Part shown: positions 30,762 to 40,876 of the stretch, piece after piece | Layout of the letters: each line of letters begins with the position of its first letter | Position numbering within the stretch: the first letter of the stretch is position 1 | From: Mycolicibacterium nivoides | Lineage (GTDB): Bacteria; Actinomycetota; Actinomycetes; Mycobacteriales; Mycobacteriaceae | Direction: 5' to 3' | DNA: 64,000 bases | NCBI RefSeq assembly: GCF_003855255.1 | Contig: NZ_CP034072.1 | Location: forward strand, 5,545,705-5,609,704 | Notes under the pieces: generated by a model | What the model was told of the DNA's origin: nothing | The model's database searches: none | The model's input: the letters and a program-made list of their open reading frames with translations, nothing else | Position numbers and translations under genes: made by a program

Positions 30762-31967
30762 ATGACTGAGCCGGTCACCCTGCCGCCACTTCACATGCGG
30801 CGCAATGCGTTCGACCCGACACCGGAACTCGCCGAGATCCGTGAAGCCGACGGGGTGCGCACCGTCATCAGTGCGCTCGGCAACCCGGTGCACCTCATCA
30901 CCCGCCACGAGGACGTCAAGGCGGTGCTGAGTGACCACGAACGGTTCTCCAACAGCAGACCACCGGGTTTCACCCTGCCCGGGGCGCCCGAAATGTCCGA
31001 GGAGGAATTGGCCAGCGCACGGGCCGGGAACCTGCTGGGCCTCGACCCGCCCGAGCATCAACGGCTGCGCCGCATGCTGACCGCCGAGTTCACCATCCGG
31101 CGGATGAAGCGGCTCGAGCCCCGGATCGTCGAGATCGTCGACGCCCGCCTCGACGCGATGACCGCGGCCGGCCCGCCGTCAGATCTGGTGGCCGATTTCG
31201 CGCTCCCCATCCCGTCGCTGGTGATCTGCGAACTGCTCGGGGTGCCCTACGAGGACCGGGACGACTTCCAGCATCGCTCGACGCTCCAACTCGACCTGTC
31301 CCTGCCCATCGCGGAACGCCTTGCGCTGCAACGGCAGAGCCGTGAGTACATGCGCGGCCTCGTCGGACGGGCCCGCCGGGATCCGGGTGAGGACATCCTC
31401 GGCATGCTGGTCCGCGACCACGGCGCCGAATTGAGCGACGACGAACTCGTCGGCATCGCCGGGTTGCTACTCCTCGCCGGGCATGAGACCACGTCGAACA
31501 TGCTCGGCCTGGGTGTCCTGGCGCTGCTGCGCCACCCCGAGCAGTTGACCGCGGTGCGCGACGACCCGGATGCCGTCGGTCCGGCCGTCGAGGAACTGCT
31601 GCGCTGGCTGTCCATCGTGCAGAACGCCATCCCCCGCTTCACCACCACCGATGTCGAGGTGGCCGGCGTGCGGATCTCCGCGGGCGAGTTGGTCTTCGCC
31701 TCGCTGCCCGCGGGCAACCGGGACCCCGAGTTCATCGACAGCCCTGACGTTCTCGACATCCGCCGCGGCGCACCCGGACATCTGGCCTTCGGCCACGGCG
31801 TGCACCATTGCCTCGGTGCTCCGCTGGCCCGCATGGAGATGCGGATCGCCATTCCCGCGCTGCTGCGCCGCTTCCCCACCCTGGCGCTCGCGGAACCCTT
31901 CGACGCAGTGCAGTACCGGTCTTTTCACTTCATCTACGGGCTCAAATCATTGGCGGTAACGTGGTGA
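30762..31967 (+). CDS. Cytochrome P450 monooxygenase
   Basis: A 401-residue soluble bacterial P450. The I-helix has LAGHETTSNM near residue 240, the K-helix pair is EELLRW near 282, and the heme loop is FGHGVHHCLGAPLARME with the thiolate ligand Cys350. The N-terminal region carries GLDPPEHQRLRRML and a C-helix typical of the large bacterial class of CYPs. Substrate and CYP family number cannot be read from the sequence. Electrons probably come from the ferredoxin encoded directly downstream. ATG lies 6 nt after TAGCGT. Confidence 0.93.
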   Translation: MTEPVTLPPLHMRRNAFDPTPELAEIREADGVRTVISALGNPVHLITRHEDVKAVLSDHERFSNSRPPGFTLPGAPEMSEEELASARAGNLLGLDPPEHQRLRRMLTAEFTIRRMKRLEPRIVEIVDARLDAMTAAGPPSDLVADFALPIPSLVICELLGVPYEDRDDFQHRSTLQLDLSLPIAERLALQRQSREYMRGLVGRARRDPGEDILGMLVRDHGAELSDDELVGIAGLLLLAGHETTSNMLGLGVLALLRHPEQLTAVRDDPDAVGPAVEELLRWLSIVQNAIPRFTTTDVEVAGVRISAGELVFASLPAGNRDPEFIDSPDVLDIRRGAPGHLAFGHGVHHCLGAPLARMEMRIAIPALLRRFPTLALAEPFDAVQYRSFHFIYGLKSLAVTW

Positions 31968-31972
31968 ATGCC

Positions 31973-32167
31973 ATGAAAGTAGAAGCAGATCAGGACGCCT
32001 GCATCGCATCGGGCAACTGCGTGATGATCTCCGACGTCATCTTCGACCAGGACGACGACGGTGTGGTCGAAGTCCTCGTCGACGAGGTTCCCGACGATGA
32101 GATCGACCACGCGCGCCAGGCCGTCAAGCTGTGCCCCGCATCGGCATTGAAGCTCACCGGGGAGTGA
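31973..32167 (+). CDS. [3Fe-4S]-type ferredoxin, redox partner of the P450
   Basis: A 64-residue ferredoxin with Cys10, Cys16 and Cys54-Pro55. The position of the usual second cluster Cys is Ser13 (C-x2-S-x2-C...CP), which matches mycobacterial P450 ferredoxins with a 3-Fe cluster and a non-Cys residue at that position. It starts 5 nt after the P450 stop (ATG); a GTG at 31964 overlapping that stop is an alternative. No ferredoxin reductase is encoded nearby, so reduction must come from elsewhere in the genome. Confidence 0.92.
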   Translation: MKVEADQDACIASGNCVMISDVIFDQDDDGVVEVLVDEVPDDEIDHARQAVKLCPASALKLTGE

Positions 32168-32183
32168 AGTCGGGCCGCACCGT

Positions 32184-33731
32184 TCAGAACGGTGGGGGCG
32201 GTCCGTATTCTTCGGCGAGCCAGGCTTGGTATTGGCGTTCGACTTCGAGGTCGTTGTTGAGTTCGGCGCGTTGACGGCGTTCGGCGGTGATGCGGTCTTT
32301 GCGGTCCTGTTCGCGGGTTTGGCGGCGTCTCGGCATCATCGCGGCGCGGTCCGGGCTCGCTGCCGGTGGTTCGGGCAGGTTGAGTTCCCCGGTCGGCTGA
32401 CCCAGCGCGGGAAACAGGCCGGCGCCGTGGGGTTCGGTGACGTAGGTGTGCCCGGTCGGTGCGGTGATTTCGACGGTGCCATCAGGTAATTGGCGATCCG
32501 ACCATCCGGGGCAGAACGTTTTGACCAAGTGATGCGCACGGCAGTAGAGCTTGGTGTTGGACGGATGGGTCGGACCCAGTGGATAGGGCATCGTGTGGTC
32601 GATGTCGCAGCGTGCGACAGGGGCGTCACAGCCAGGGAACCGGCAGGTCAGGTCACGCCACCGGATGAACTCCGAGAGCGCCACCGAGGGCCGATAGCCC
32701 GGCTCAGACGCATCAGACGCCGTCGACGTATCAGCGGCCTCACTCGGTTCGCTCGGGTCGCTCGTGTCGGCGGCCTTACCGCGTTCCACTGCGCTGGGTT
32801 GGGGCGGTTCAGGTATGTCAGCCGGCGTGCCCGGTTCGCTGGGCACATGCAACGGCTTGAGCTTGGCCATAGCGGCCAGGTCTCGCACGCTCTGGGCGGG
32901 CAGGATCCCATAGCCGGGTAGATAGCCCGGATCATCGGTGGTGCCGTCCAAGGTGGCGTGGTCGGCCAACACGTGGATCACCGCGGCGTTGGCGGCGGCC
33001 CGTTTCTGCCCGGCGGGGCAGTCCGGTAGCCCGCACAGACAAGCCAACTGCGATTCCAACCGGGCCACCGGACCCACCGCGTCGGCGCGGCGCTGCTGCT
33101 GGGTACGCGGATCGTTCTCACACACCGTCGCCGCCACGGCATCAAGGCGTTGACTCAGCGCCGCCCCGTCGGCGGCATCGACGTTGCCCCACACCGAAGC
33201 CCTACCCGGGCTGTGCGGCTCGATCTGCACGAACCGCTCCTCGACCAGATTCGGCGGCACCCGCTCCCCGTTCGGATCGAGTTTGGCGATCCACTGATCC
33301 ACCCGATCCCGCAGTTTGGGTTCCGACAGCCGCATCCACCGATGCGCCCGCGCCGCCAACTCCGCATCCAACACCGCCCACACCTCCGGATCGGCGATGC
33401 CGGTACGAGCGATGATCATGCACACCACCCGATAATCGATCTCCCCGGCCGCCAACCGTGCCGCCACCAACGGCAACTTGTCGCGCAACACCCGAGCACG
33501 ATGAACCTGCGTGCCCGCCCGGCCCCGACTGATCCGCAACGCCGCCGACACCTCGGCCGCGACCTCCTCGAACGGATCGGTACGCCAGAAAATGGACTCG
33601 GCCAACTCGATTTCGCGCAAGGTGTCCAACGCCCCGATCGCGGCCAACCGGGCCGCGATCGCCACCGACTCCGCCCGCGCGGCGGCACTGATCCTGTCGA
33701 TCAGTGCCACATCGGAATCGAACTCGAACAT
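32184..33731 (-). CDS. HNH endonuclease-domain protein of the DUF222/13E12 family
   Basis: A 515-residue member of the 13E12 repeat family: an N-terminal DUF222 helical domain (about residues 15-260), a Ser/Asp/Pro/Glu-rich linker near 300-345, and an HNH module (CRFPGCD, CDIDHTMPYP, NTKLYCRAHHLVK; about 360-410) followed by a basic tail. Cys and His of the HNH zinc/metal site are intact, so nuclease activity is possible. The ATG is embedded in a perfect SOS box, implying LexA control. The biological role of this family is not established. Confidence 0.88.
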   Translation of the reverse strand: MFEFDSDVALIDRISAAARAESVAIAARLAAIGALDTLREIELAESIFWRTDPFEEVAAEVSAALRISRGRAGTQVHRARVLRDKLPLVAARLAAGEIDYRVVCMIIARTGIADPEVWAVLDAELAARAHRWMRLSEPKLRDRVDQWIAKLDPNGERVPPNLVEERFVQIEPHSPGRASVWGNVDAADGAALSQRLDAVAATVCENDPRTQQQRRADAVGPVARLESQLACLCGLPDCPAGQKRAAANAAVIHVLADHATLDGTTDDPGYLPGYGILPAQSVRDLAAMAKLKPLHVPSEPGTPADIPEPPQPSAVERGKAADTSDPSEPSEAADTSTASDASEPGYRPSVALSEFIRWRDLTCRFPGCDAPVARCDIDHTMPYPLGPTHPSNTKLYCRAHHLVKTFCPGWSDRQLPDGTVEITAPTGHTYVTEPHGAGLFPALGQPTGELNLPEPPAASPDRAAMMPRRRQTREQDRKDRITAERRQRAELNNDLEVERQYQAWLAEEYGPPPPF

Positions 33732-33739
33732 AAGTTCGA
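33724..33739 (-). promoter_or_regulatory. LexA (SOS) box overlapping start codon of the HNH gene
   Basis: TCGAAC-N4-GTTCGA is a perfect match to the mycobacterial LexA consensus. It spans the ATG at 33731 and touches a CATAAT -10 (33739-33744, minus strand). LexA here would block both promoter and transcription start. Confidence 0.85.
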
Positions 33740-33771
33740 TTATGCCACCACCCACCGACAACCGTGGGCGA

Positions 33772-34455
33772 TCACCCCTGGGGCTGTGAGGGGTGCTGAT
33801 GCTCGCCCGGCAGGTCGATCACCCCGGCCCGAACCAGGATCAACAGACTGACCGCGAACACCCAGAGCGGGAACGCCAGGACGATCCACATGCTTACATT
33901 GCCGGCGATCAGAAGTGCCACCGCGACAAGGTAAGTCGTGTACACCAGTGGGCGCGGCATCAGACCCGTCTTCAGCCAGATCGTCGCCAACGACATCATG
34001 AACACCGCTGCCATCCGGACGCCGTACGTCTTGCTCAACGCCATCAACACCATCTGCCCGAACGTGGCGACATGGCTGTAGGCGGTGGCGTCGGTGATTC
34101 CCGCCCGGCTGGCGATCAACCCGGCACCGACGGCCGATGAAACGAACATCATCGCCAAGAACAGGATTCCGCTGCCGAGGAAAACCGACGAGAAGAAGCG
34201 GTCCTCGTAGCGGCCGAAGCCGTCGCGCACCACACCGATGAACCACAGGAACGCGATACCGGCGAACGGCATCAACACCGACGCCACCCGCAGGCGAGTA
34301 GTCGCGCCGTCGACCCATTGCGAACCGGGCTCGGCTCCCTCGGGCAACGCGGTGCGGATCAACACGAGGGCCACCCCGAACAGCACAGCGAACAAAACCC
34401 CCGCCAACGCAGCCGCCCGCGGCGTGGACAAGCGGTGCAAGTGTTGTTGAACCAC
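33772..34455 (-). CDS. Polytopic membrane protein of unknown function
   Basis: A 227-residue protein with about six predicted transmembrane helices, for example LAGVLFAVLFGVALVLI (near residues 14-30), LMPFAGIAFLWFIG (near 62) and ALLIAGNVSMWIVLAFPLW (near 185). No recognised domain. The frame is open upstream to 34611, but those residues are polar and unlike the rest. I use GTG 34455, which has a weak CACTAT element 6 nt upstream; the start is uncertain. The gap 34456-34614 holds no other gene. Confidence 0.6.
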   Translation of the reverse strand: MVQQHLHRLSTPRAAALAGVLFAVLFGVALVLIRTALPEGAEPGSQWVDGATTRLRVASVLMPFAGIAFLWFIGVVRDGFGRYEDRFFSSVFLGSGILFLAMMFVSSAVGAGLIASRAGITDATAYSHVATFGQMVLMALSKTYGVRMAAVFMMSLATIWLKTGLMPRPLVYTTYLVAVALLIAGNVSMWIVLAFPLWVFAVSLLILVRAGVIDLPGEHQHPSQPQG

Positions 34456-34614
34456 GGCGTCATAGTGACATTCGGCGCCGCAAAGTGCTGGCAGATCGTG
34501 ATTCGGCGCGGAATCGAGTACGTGACGATCTACGGCAGGTTCGATCGCGAGCTGTGGTACCGCCGCTGATACCAGGTTTTGAGATTGAATATGCCGCCCC
34601 AGCGGCGACACCGT

Positions 34615-36545
<1,931 letters not shown>

Positions 36546-36635
36546 CTAATCTTCCGCACTAATGTGATGCAGCCGGTAGGCCACCTTATCCCAGCTCACG
36601 CCAGGAACACATTTGTCTGACCGCAAGGAGCAGTT

Positions 36636-37217
36636 TTGACCACCTCAGACGGGGTCGCGGTGGTCGGCACAGAGCCTGTTCCGCGCCCGCTCCGCAACCT
36701 GCCGAGGGTAGATGTCGACGACCTCGGCGCACACCGCAGACTGGTCGTGACCGGCGGCGAAGCCGAGCTGGCCGCCGTGCTCACCGCGTTGCTGCGCGCC
36801 GATCGGCTCGGCGTCGAGGTCGCTGCCGCCGCCGGCAGCTGGTCAGCCCGGCGCGCACTGCGCGCCCCCGCCCGGCGTGTCCCGCTCATCCGCGACGAGA
36901 CGGGAACAGTGCTGGTAGGCGCCGCGCAATGGCACGGGCCTGACGGTGCGTCGCTGGAGGGCGAGGCCGTCGTCGACGACGTCGTCCTGTTCGACGGCGA
37001 GGCGCCGGGCGTCCGCGTCGAGCCCACACTGAACATGCCGGGACTGCGCGCGAGCGTGCTGTCGGACCGGGGCCGGCCGGTCCGCTGGGTCGCCGGACGT
37101 GCCGCGCAGCTCGGAACCCCGGGTGCGCAGGTGATCCGCGACGGGGTGCCCGCGCAGCGGACCGTACGACGATCGACGTTCTACCGGCACACCGAAGGTT
37201 GGCTGCGCGTCGGCTGA
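36636..37217 (+). CDS. Conserved actinobacterial protein (Rv0358-like)
   Basis: A 193-residue soluble protein without signal peptide or membrane helix, rich in Arg and Val, ending TFYRHTEGWLRVG. The location next to purA and an M50 protease matches M. tuberculosis Rv0358, from memory. TTG start with AAGGAG 5 nt upstream. No domain or function recognised. Confidence 0.7.
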   Translation: MTTSDGVAVVGTEPVPRPLRNLPRVDVDDLGAHRRLVVTGGEAELAAVLTALLRADRLGVEVAAAAGSWSARRALRAPARRVPLIRDETGTVLVGAAQWHGPDGASLEGEAVVDDVVLFDGEAPGVRVEPTLNMPGLRASVLSDRGRPVRWVAGRAAQLGTPGAQVIRDGVPAQRTVRRSTFYRHTEGWLRVG

Positions 37218-37246
37218 GCCAGGCCGGATTGCCGGCCGAATTGACG

Positions 37247-37252
37247 TAGCGT
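37247..37252 (+). promoter_or_regulatory. Putative leaderless -10 of the M50 protease gene
   Basis: TAGCGT, 6 nt before the GTG at 37259, no SD. Confidence 0.4.
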
Positions 37253-37258
37253 CGAATC

Positions 37259-38038
37259 GTGAACATCCGCCCGCTGCATCAGTCGGTACGCCCGAGCCCG
37301 GTTTTCCTGGCCGTCGTCGCGCTCACCGTGGCCGGCGGAGTGCTGGCCTGGCTCGCCGCGGACAACGTGAAGCCACTGTCCTATGTGGGCGTGTTCATCC
37401 TGGTGATCGCGGGCTGGCTGGTGTCGCTGTGCCTGCATGAGTTCGGCCACGCCTTCACCGCTTGGCGGTTCGGCGACCACGACGTCGCAGTGCGGGGCTA
37501 CCTGACCCTCAACCCGTTCAAGTACTCCCACCCCCTGCTGTCTCTGGGTTTGCCGGTGCTGATCATCGCGCTCGGCGGGATCGGGCTGCCCGGCGGCGCG
37601 GTCTACGTCCGCACGTCCTGGATGACGGCCCGACAGAAGACGCTGGTCAGCCTGGCCGGCCCGGCGGCCAACCTGGTGCTGGCAGTCCTGCTGCTCGCCG
37701 TCACCCGCCTCTTCTTCGACCCGGCTCACAGCGTGTTCTGGTCCGGGCTGGCCTTCCTCGGATTCCTGCAGGTCACCGCGGTAGTGCTGAACCTGCTGCC
37801 GGTTCCCGGGCTGGACGGCTACGGCGCACTGGAACCACATCTGAGCCCCGACACCCAGCGCGCACTGGAGCCCGCCAAGCAGTGGGGCCTGTTCATCCTG
37901 ATCATCCTGCTGTTCACGCCGGTGCTGAACCGATGGTTCTTCGGGGTGGTGTTCTGGTTCGTCGACCTCTCCGGCGTGCCGAGCCAGCTGGTGTCGATCG
38001 GCAGCCAGCTGACCCGGTTCTGGTCCGCCTGGCTCTGA
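37259..38038 (+). CDS. M50-family site-2 zinc metalloprotease
   Basis: A 259-residue intramembrane protease with about six helices. The zinc motif HEFGH (His60, Glu61, His64) lies in the second helix and the third-ligand motif NLLPVPGLDGYG near residue 179. This is the short M50B type without a PDZ domain, so it is not the Rip1 type that cleaves anti-sigma factors. The substrate is unknown. The GTG start is probably leaderless. Confidence 0.88.
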   Translation: MNIRPLHQSVRPSPVFLAVVALTVAGGVLAWLAADNVKPLSYVGVFILVIAGWLVSLCLHEFGHAFTAWRFGDHDVAVRGYLTLNPFKYSHPLLSLGLPVLIIALGGIGLPGGAVYVRTSWMTARQKTLVSLAGPAANLVLAVLLLAVTRLFFDPAHSVFWSGLAFLGFLQVTAVVLNLLPVPGLDGYGALEPHLSPDTQRALEPAKQWGLFILIILLFTPVLNRWFFGVVFWFVDLSGVPSQLVSIGSQLTRFWSAWL

Positions 38039-38068
38039 TGCCCCGTCGCCGGCAACGGCCTCGACGCT

Positions 38069-38097
38069 TGCCACATATGCGTACTTCCGCATATATT
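38069..38097 (+). promoter_or_regulatory. CDF exporter promoter with ArsR/SmtB-like operator
   Basis: TTGCCA (38069-38074) and TATATT (38092-38097) with a 17-bp spacer form a near-ideal promoter. A perfect inverted repeat ATATGCG-N6-CGCATAT (38075-38094) fills the spacer, the form and position expected for an ArsR/SmtB metal sensor. Transcription would start at the ATG. Confidence 0.6.
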
Positions 38098-38104
38098 TCG
38101 GGGC

Positions 38105-39001
38105 ATGGGTGCCGGCCACGATCACAGCCACAGCAGCGATACCCGCGTCAGCAGGATGATCATCGCCGCGGCGATTCTGAGCGCGTTCTTCGTCCTTGAG
38201 CTGGTCACGGCGCTGCTGATCAACTCGATCGCCCTGCTCGCCGACGCCGGCCACATGCTCACCGACCTGGTCGCCATGTTCATGGGGCTGACCGCGGTCC
38301 TACTGGCGAAGCGCGGCAGCACGTCCCCGGCCCGCACCTACGGCTGGCACCGGGCAGAGGTGTTCACCGCCGTGGCCAACGCCGCCCTACTGCTGGGCGT
38401 GGCGGGCTTCATCCTCTACGAGGCGTTCGAACGCCTCGGCAATGCTCCCGACGTCCCCGGCGTGCCGATGATCGTCGTGGCGTTGGCCGGTCTGGCCGCC
38501 AATGCCGTCGTCGTGATGATGCTGCGGTCGCACTCCAAGGACAGCCTCGCGGTCAAAGGCGCCTACATGGAGGTCGTGGCCGACACCGTCGGAAGCATCG
38601 GCGTCCTGGTCGCCGGCATCGTCACCGTCACCACCGCCTGGCCCTACGCCGACGTGGTGGTCGCGGTCCTCGTCGCCCTGTGGGTGCTGCCGCGGGCCAT
38701 CGCCCTGGCCCGGGCCGCGCTGCGGATTCTCAGCGAATCCTCCCCGCAGCACATCGACGTCAACGAACTCCGGGCCGCGCTCGAATCGGTGGACGGCGTG
38801 ACCGAGGTGCACGATCTGCACGTGTGGACGCTCGTTCCCGGCAAGGACATGGTCACCGCACACCTGACCAGCAGCGCCGATACCGCCCAGGTGCTCGACG
38901 ACGCACGCGCGGTGCTCAACGCCCGCGGCCTGGCTCACGCCACCGTGCAGGTGGAACCGCCCGCCTCAGCGGAAGACTGCTCCTGCGAGGCGAAGGACTG
39001 A
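38105..39001 (+). CDS. Cation diffusion facilitator (zinc-type metal exporter)
   Basis: A 298-residue CDF transporter. An N-terminal His-rich stretch (GHDHSHSS) is followed by six transmembrane helices and a cytoplasmic domain from about residue 205. Membrane metal-site residues appear in LLADAGHMLTDLVAM (near 44-58) and AYMEVVADTVGSIG (near 152), the HxxxD/HxxxD-like pair with His replaced by Glu in the second. CDF proteins export Zn2+, Co2+, Fe2+ or Mn2+ against protons; the metal is uncertain. The ArsR-type operator in its promoter supports metal induction. The C-terminus EDCSCEAKD adds two Cys. Confidence 0.9.
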   Translation: MGAGHDHSHSSDTRVSRMIIAAAILSAFFVLELVTALLINSIALLADAGHMLTDLVAMFMGLTAVLLAKRGSTSPARTYGWHRAEVFTAVANAALLLGVAGFILYEAFERLGNAPDVPGVPMIVVALAGLAANAVVVMMLRSHSKDSLAVKGAYMEVVADTVGSIGVLVAGIVTVTTAWPYADVVVAVLVALWVLPRAIALARAALRILSESSPQHIDVNELRAALESVDGVTEVHDLHVWTLVPGKDMVTAHLTSSADTAQVLDDARAVLNARGLAHATVQVEPPASAEDCSCEAKD

Positions 39002-39003
39002 GG

Positions 39004-39420
39004 TCAGGCCAGACCGAGCTCGGCGCGCGCAGCCGGATCGCAGTCATCGAGAAGATCCAGGCACCGCTGGAACTCGTCGGTCTCGCCGATGTCATCGGCG
39101 GCCCGGGCCAACGAGGCCACGCACCGCAGGAATCCCTGGTTCGGCTCATGGGCGAACGGCACCGGGCCGAAACCCTTCCAGCCGTTGCGGCGCAGCTGAT
39201 CCAGCCCGCGGTGATAACCGGTGCGGGCGTACGCATATGCGGTGACAGCCTTGTCGTCGGCCAGGGCGTTCTCGGCCAGCACCGCCCACGCGATCGACGC
39301 CGACGGGTGGGCGGCGGCCACCACGGCCGCCTTCTCACCCGCAGCCAATTCGTCCTCGGCCTCAGGGTCCCCGGGAAGGAAAACCGGTTCCGGTCCCAAC
39401 AAATCACCCATCCGTGTCAT
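39004..39420 (-). CDS. DUF3151 family protein (Rv0360c-like)
   Basis: A 138-residue soluble, mainly helical protein with TPR-like character (AAVVAAAHPSASIAWAVLAE, then CVASLARAADDIGETDEFQ). It corresponds to a conserved actinobacterial family of unknown function found next to fba, as in M. tuberculosis. ATG 39420 gives the usual length; the frame continues far upstream antisense to the next gene and is not used. Confidence 0.78.
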   Translation of the reverse strand: MTRMGDLLGPEPVFLPGDPEAEDELAAGEKAAVVAAAHPSASIAWAVLAENALADDKAVTAYAYARTGYHRGLDQLRRNGWKGFGPVPFAHEPNQGFLRCVASLARAADDIGETDEFQRCLDLLDDCDPAARAELGLA

Positions 39421-39484
39421 GGGCCTATTGTGCACCGACCGATAAGCTCCACCGGTACCGACGTACGGGAGGACCGCAGCAGGG

Positions 39485-40276
39485 ATGTCGAACCCAACGG
39501 GACCTGACGAGGGCCGCGCCGACCACAGCGACACACCGACCGAGAAGGTCGAGTTGCCGAACATGTCCGAGGTGACCGAGCCGGCCACCGAGATCTTCGG
39601 CTCGGCCGACGAAGTCACCGGGGAAGTCCACCTCAACGACGAACGACGCTTCACCGCGCCGTCCGGGTTCGACTCGTCGACGCAGAAGATCGACACGCCT
39701 CCCGACCCCGAGACCGAGGTGTTCGCTCCGCCCGGCGAGGGCGACACCGTCGCGGCCGAGGTGCCGAAAGGCGCTGCACCACAAGTCATCCCGCCGCGCG
39801 AGGAGCAGGAACAGAAGCCGCAGCCCGCAGCCCGCCGGAGCTGGGGGTGGGTGGTCGCGGTCGTGTTGGTGATCGCGGCGCTGGTGGCGATCGCGGTGCT
39901 CGGCACCGTCCTGCTGACCCGGAAGTCGTCGGCGGCCGCGTCCCAGGAGGACGACGTCCGCGCGACGATCCAGAACTTCGACTCGGCCATCCAGCGCGGC
40001 GACCTGGCCGCACTGCGCTCGATCACCTGCGGCACCACCCGCGACAACTACGTCAACTACGACCAGAGGGCCTGGGACGAAACTCACGCCCGGGTGGAGG
40101 CCGCCAAGCAATACCCCGTGGTGGCCAGCATCGACCAGGTGGTCGTCAACGGCGACCACGCCGAGGCCAACGTCACGAGCTTCATGGCCTTTGCCCCGCA
40201 AACCCGGTCCACCCGCAGCTTCGACCTTCAGTTCCGCGACAATCAGTGGAAGATCTGCCAGGCACCCACCGGCTAA
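39485..40276 (+). CDS. Membrane-anchored NTF2-like protein (Rv0361-like)
   Basis: A 263-residue protein. A long acidic, Pro/Glu/Thr-rich cytoplasmic tail (residues 1-115) leads to one transmembrane helix (WGWVVAVVLVIAALVAIAVLG, about 120-142). An extracytoplasmic NTF2/lumazine-binding-like domain follows (about 150-263) with Cys at NFDSAIQRGDLAALRSITC and near the end. Function unknown. It precedes a CHAP-type hydrolase by 9 nt and may act with it at the cell wall. Confidence 0.78.
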   Translation: MSNPTGPDEGRADHSDTPTEKVELPNMSEVTEPATEIFGSADEVTGEVHLNDERRFTAPSGFDSSTQKIDTPPDPETEVFAPPGEGDTVAAEVPKGAAPQVIPPREEQEQKPQPAARRSWGWVVAVVLVIAALVAIAVLGTVLLTRKSSAAASQEDDVRATIQNFDSAIQRGDLAALRSITCGTTRDNYVNYDQRAWDETHARVEAAKQYPVVASIDQVVVNGDHAEANVTSFMAFAPQTRSTRSFDLQFRDNQWKICQAPTG

Positions 40277-40279
40277 CCT
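40274..40279 (+). promoter_or_regulatory. Putative leaderless -10 of the CHAP gene
   Basis: TAACCT, 6 nt before the GTG at 40286; its TAA is also the stop codon of the preceding gene. Confidence 0.4.
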
Positions 40280-40285
40280 GGTCCG

Positions 40286-40876
40286 GTGACCTTGCGCGGA
40301 CCCAAGCTCTGGTTGGCACTGTGCACCCTCAGCGTGGTCATCGTCGTCGGCGTGGCCGCGCTGCTGGTCCGGCATCCGGGCTCGGCATTCGACGTCCTGC
40401 CCGGCAAACCCGTGGCCTTTCCCCAGCTCGACCGTGCCGCACTCGATCCGGCCCAGGCCCGCGTCATCGATGTGCTGCAGGCGCAGTACGACGCGCAGCC
40501 CGGCGGCAGCCATTTCTCCGAGGGAATCGAGGAGCCGTGGTGCGCCGACTTCGTCAGCTGGGTGCTCAACGAGGCGGGCCGGCCGCTGTCCAACCCGAAC
40601 TCGGGCAACTGGCGGATCCCGGGCGTGTACACGCTGCAGGGGTACTACCAGGCCGCCGGCCGGTTCGCCGCCCCGGACTCCTACCGGCCGCGCCCCGGTG
40701 ACGTGGTGATGTACGCCGACGGCAGCCCACTCGGGTTGCACACGAATTTCGTTGTGGTCGCGAATGACAACGCGATCACCACGGTTGGCGGCAATGAGGA
40801 GGGCGGTATCCGCGTGCACACCCTCGACGACGCCGAGATCGCGGGCATCCTCGGGTACGGCCGGCTGGCCGCCTAA
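40286..40876 (+). CDS. Secreted or membrane-anchored CHAP-like amidase/peptidase
   Basis: A 196-residue protein with an N-terminal hydrophobic segment (residues 8-28) that is either a signal anchor or an uncleaved signal. A papain-like CHAP fold follows, with nucleophile Cys86 in EPWCADFVSWVL, RPGDVVMY near 134 and the catalytic His in LHTNFVVV near 152. Such enzymes cleave peptidoglycan peptides. The site usually holds mgtE in M. tuberculosis, from memory. It converges on fba with a 4-bp overlap. Confidence 0.78.
   Translation: MTLRGPKLWLALCTLSVVIVVGVAALLVRHPGSAFDVLPGKPVAFPQLDRAALDPAQARVIDVLQAQYDAQPGGSHFSEGIEEPWCADFVSWVLNEAGRPLSNPNSGNWRIPGVYTLQGYYQAAGRFAAPDSYRPRPGDVVMYADGSPLGLHTNFVVVANDNAITTVGGNEEGGIRVHTLDDAEIAGILGYGRLAA

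Noticed and set aside
33772..34611. Longer N-terminus for the membrane protein upstream of the HNH gene
   Set aside because: The extra 52 codons are polar and irregular, with no SD or promoter signal.
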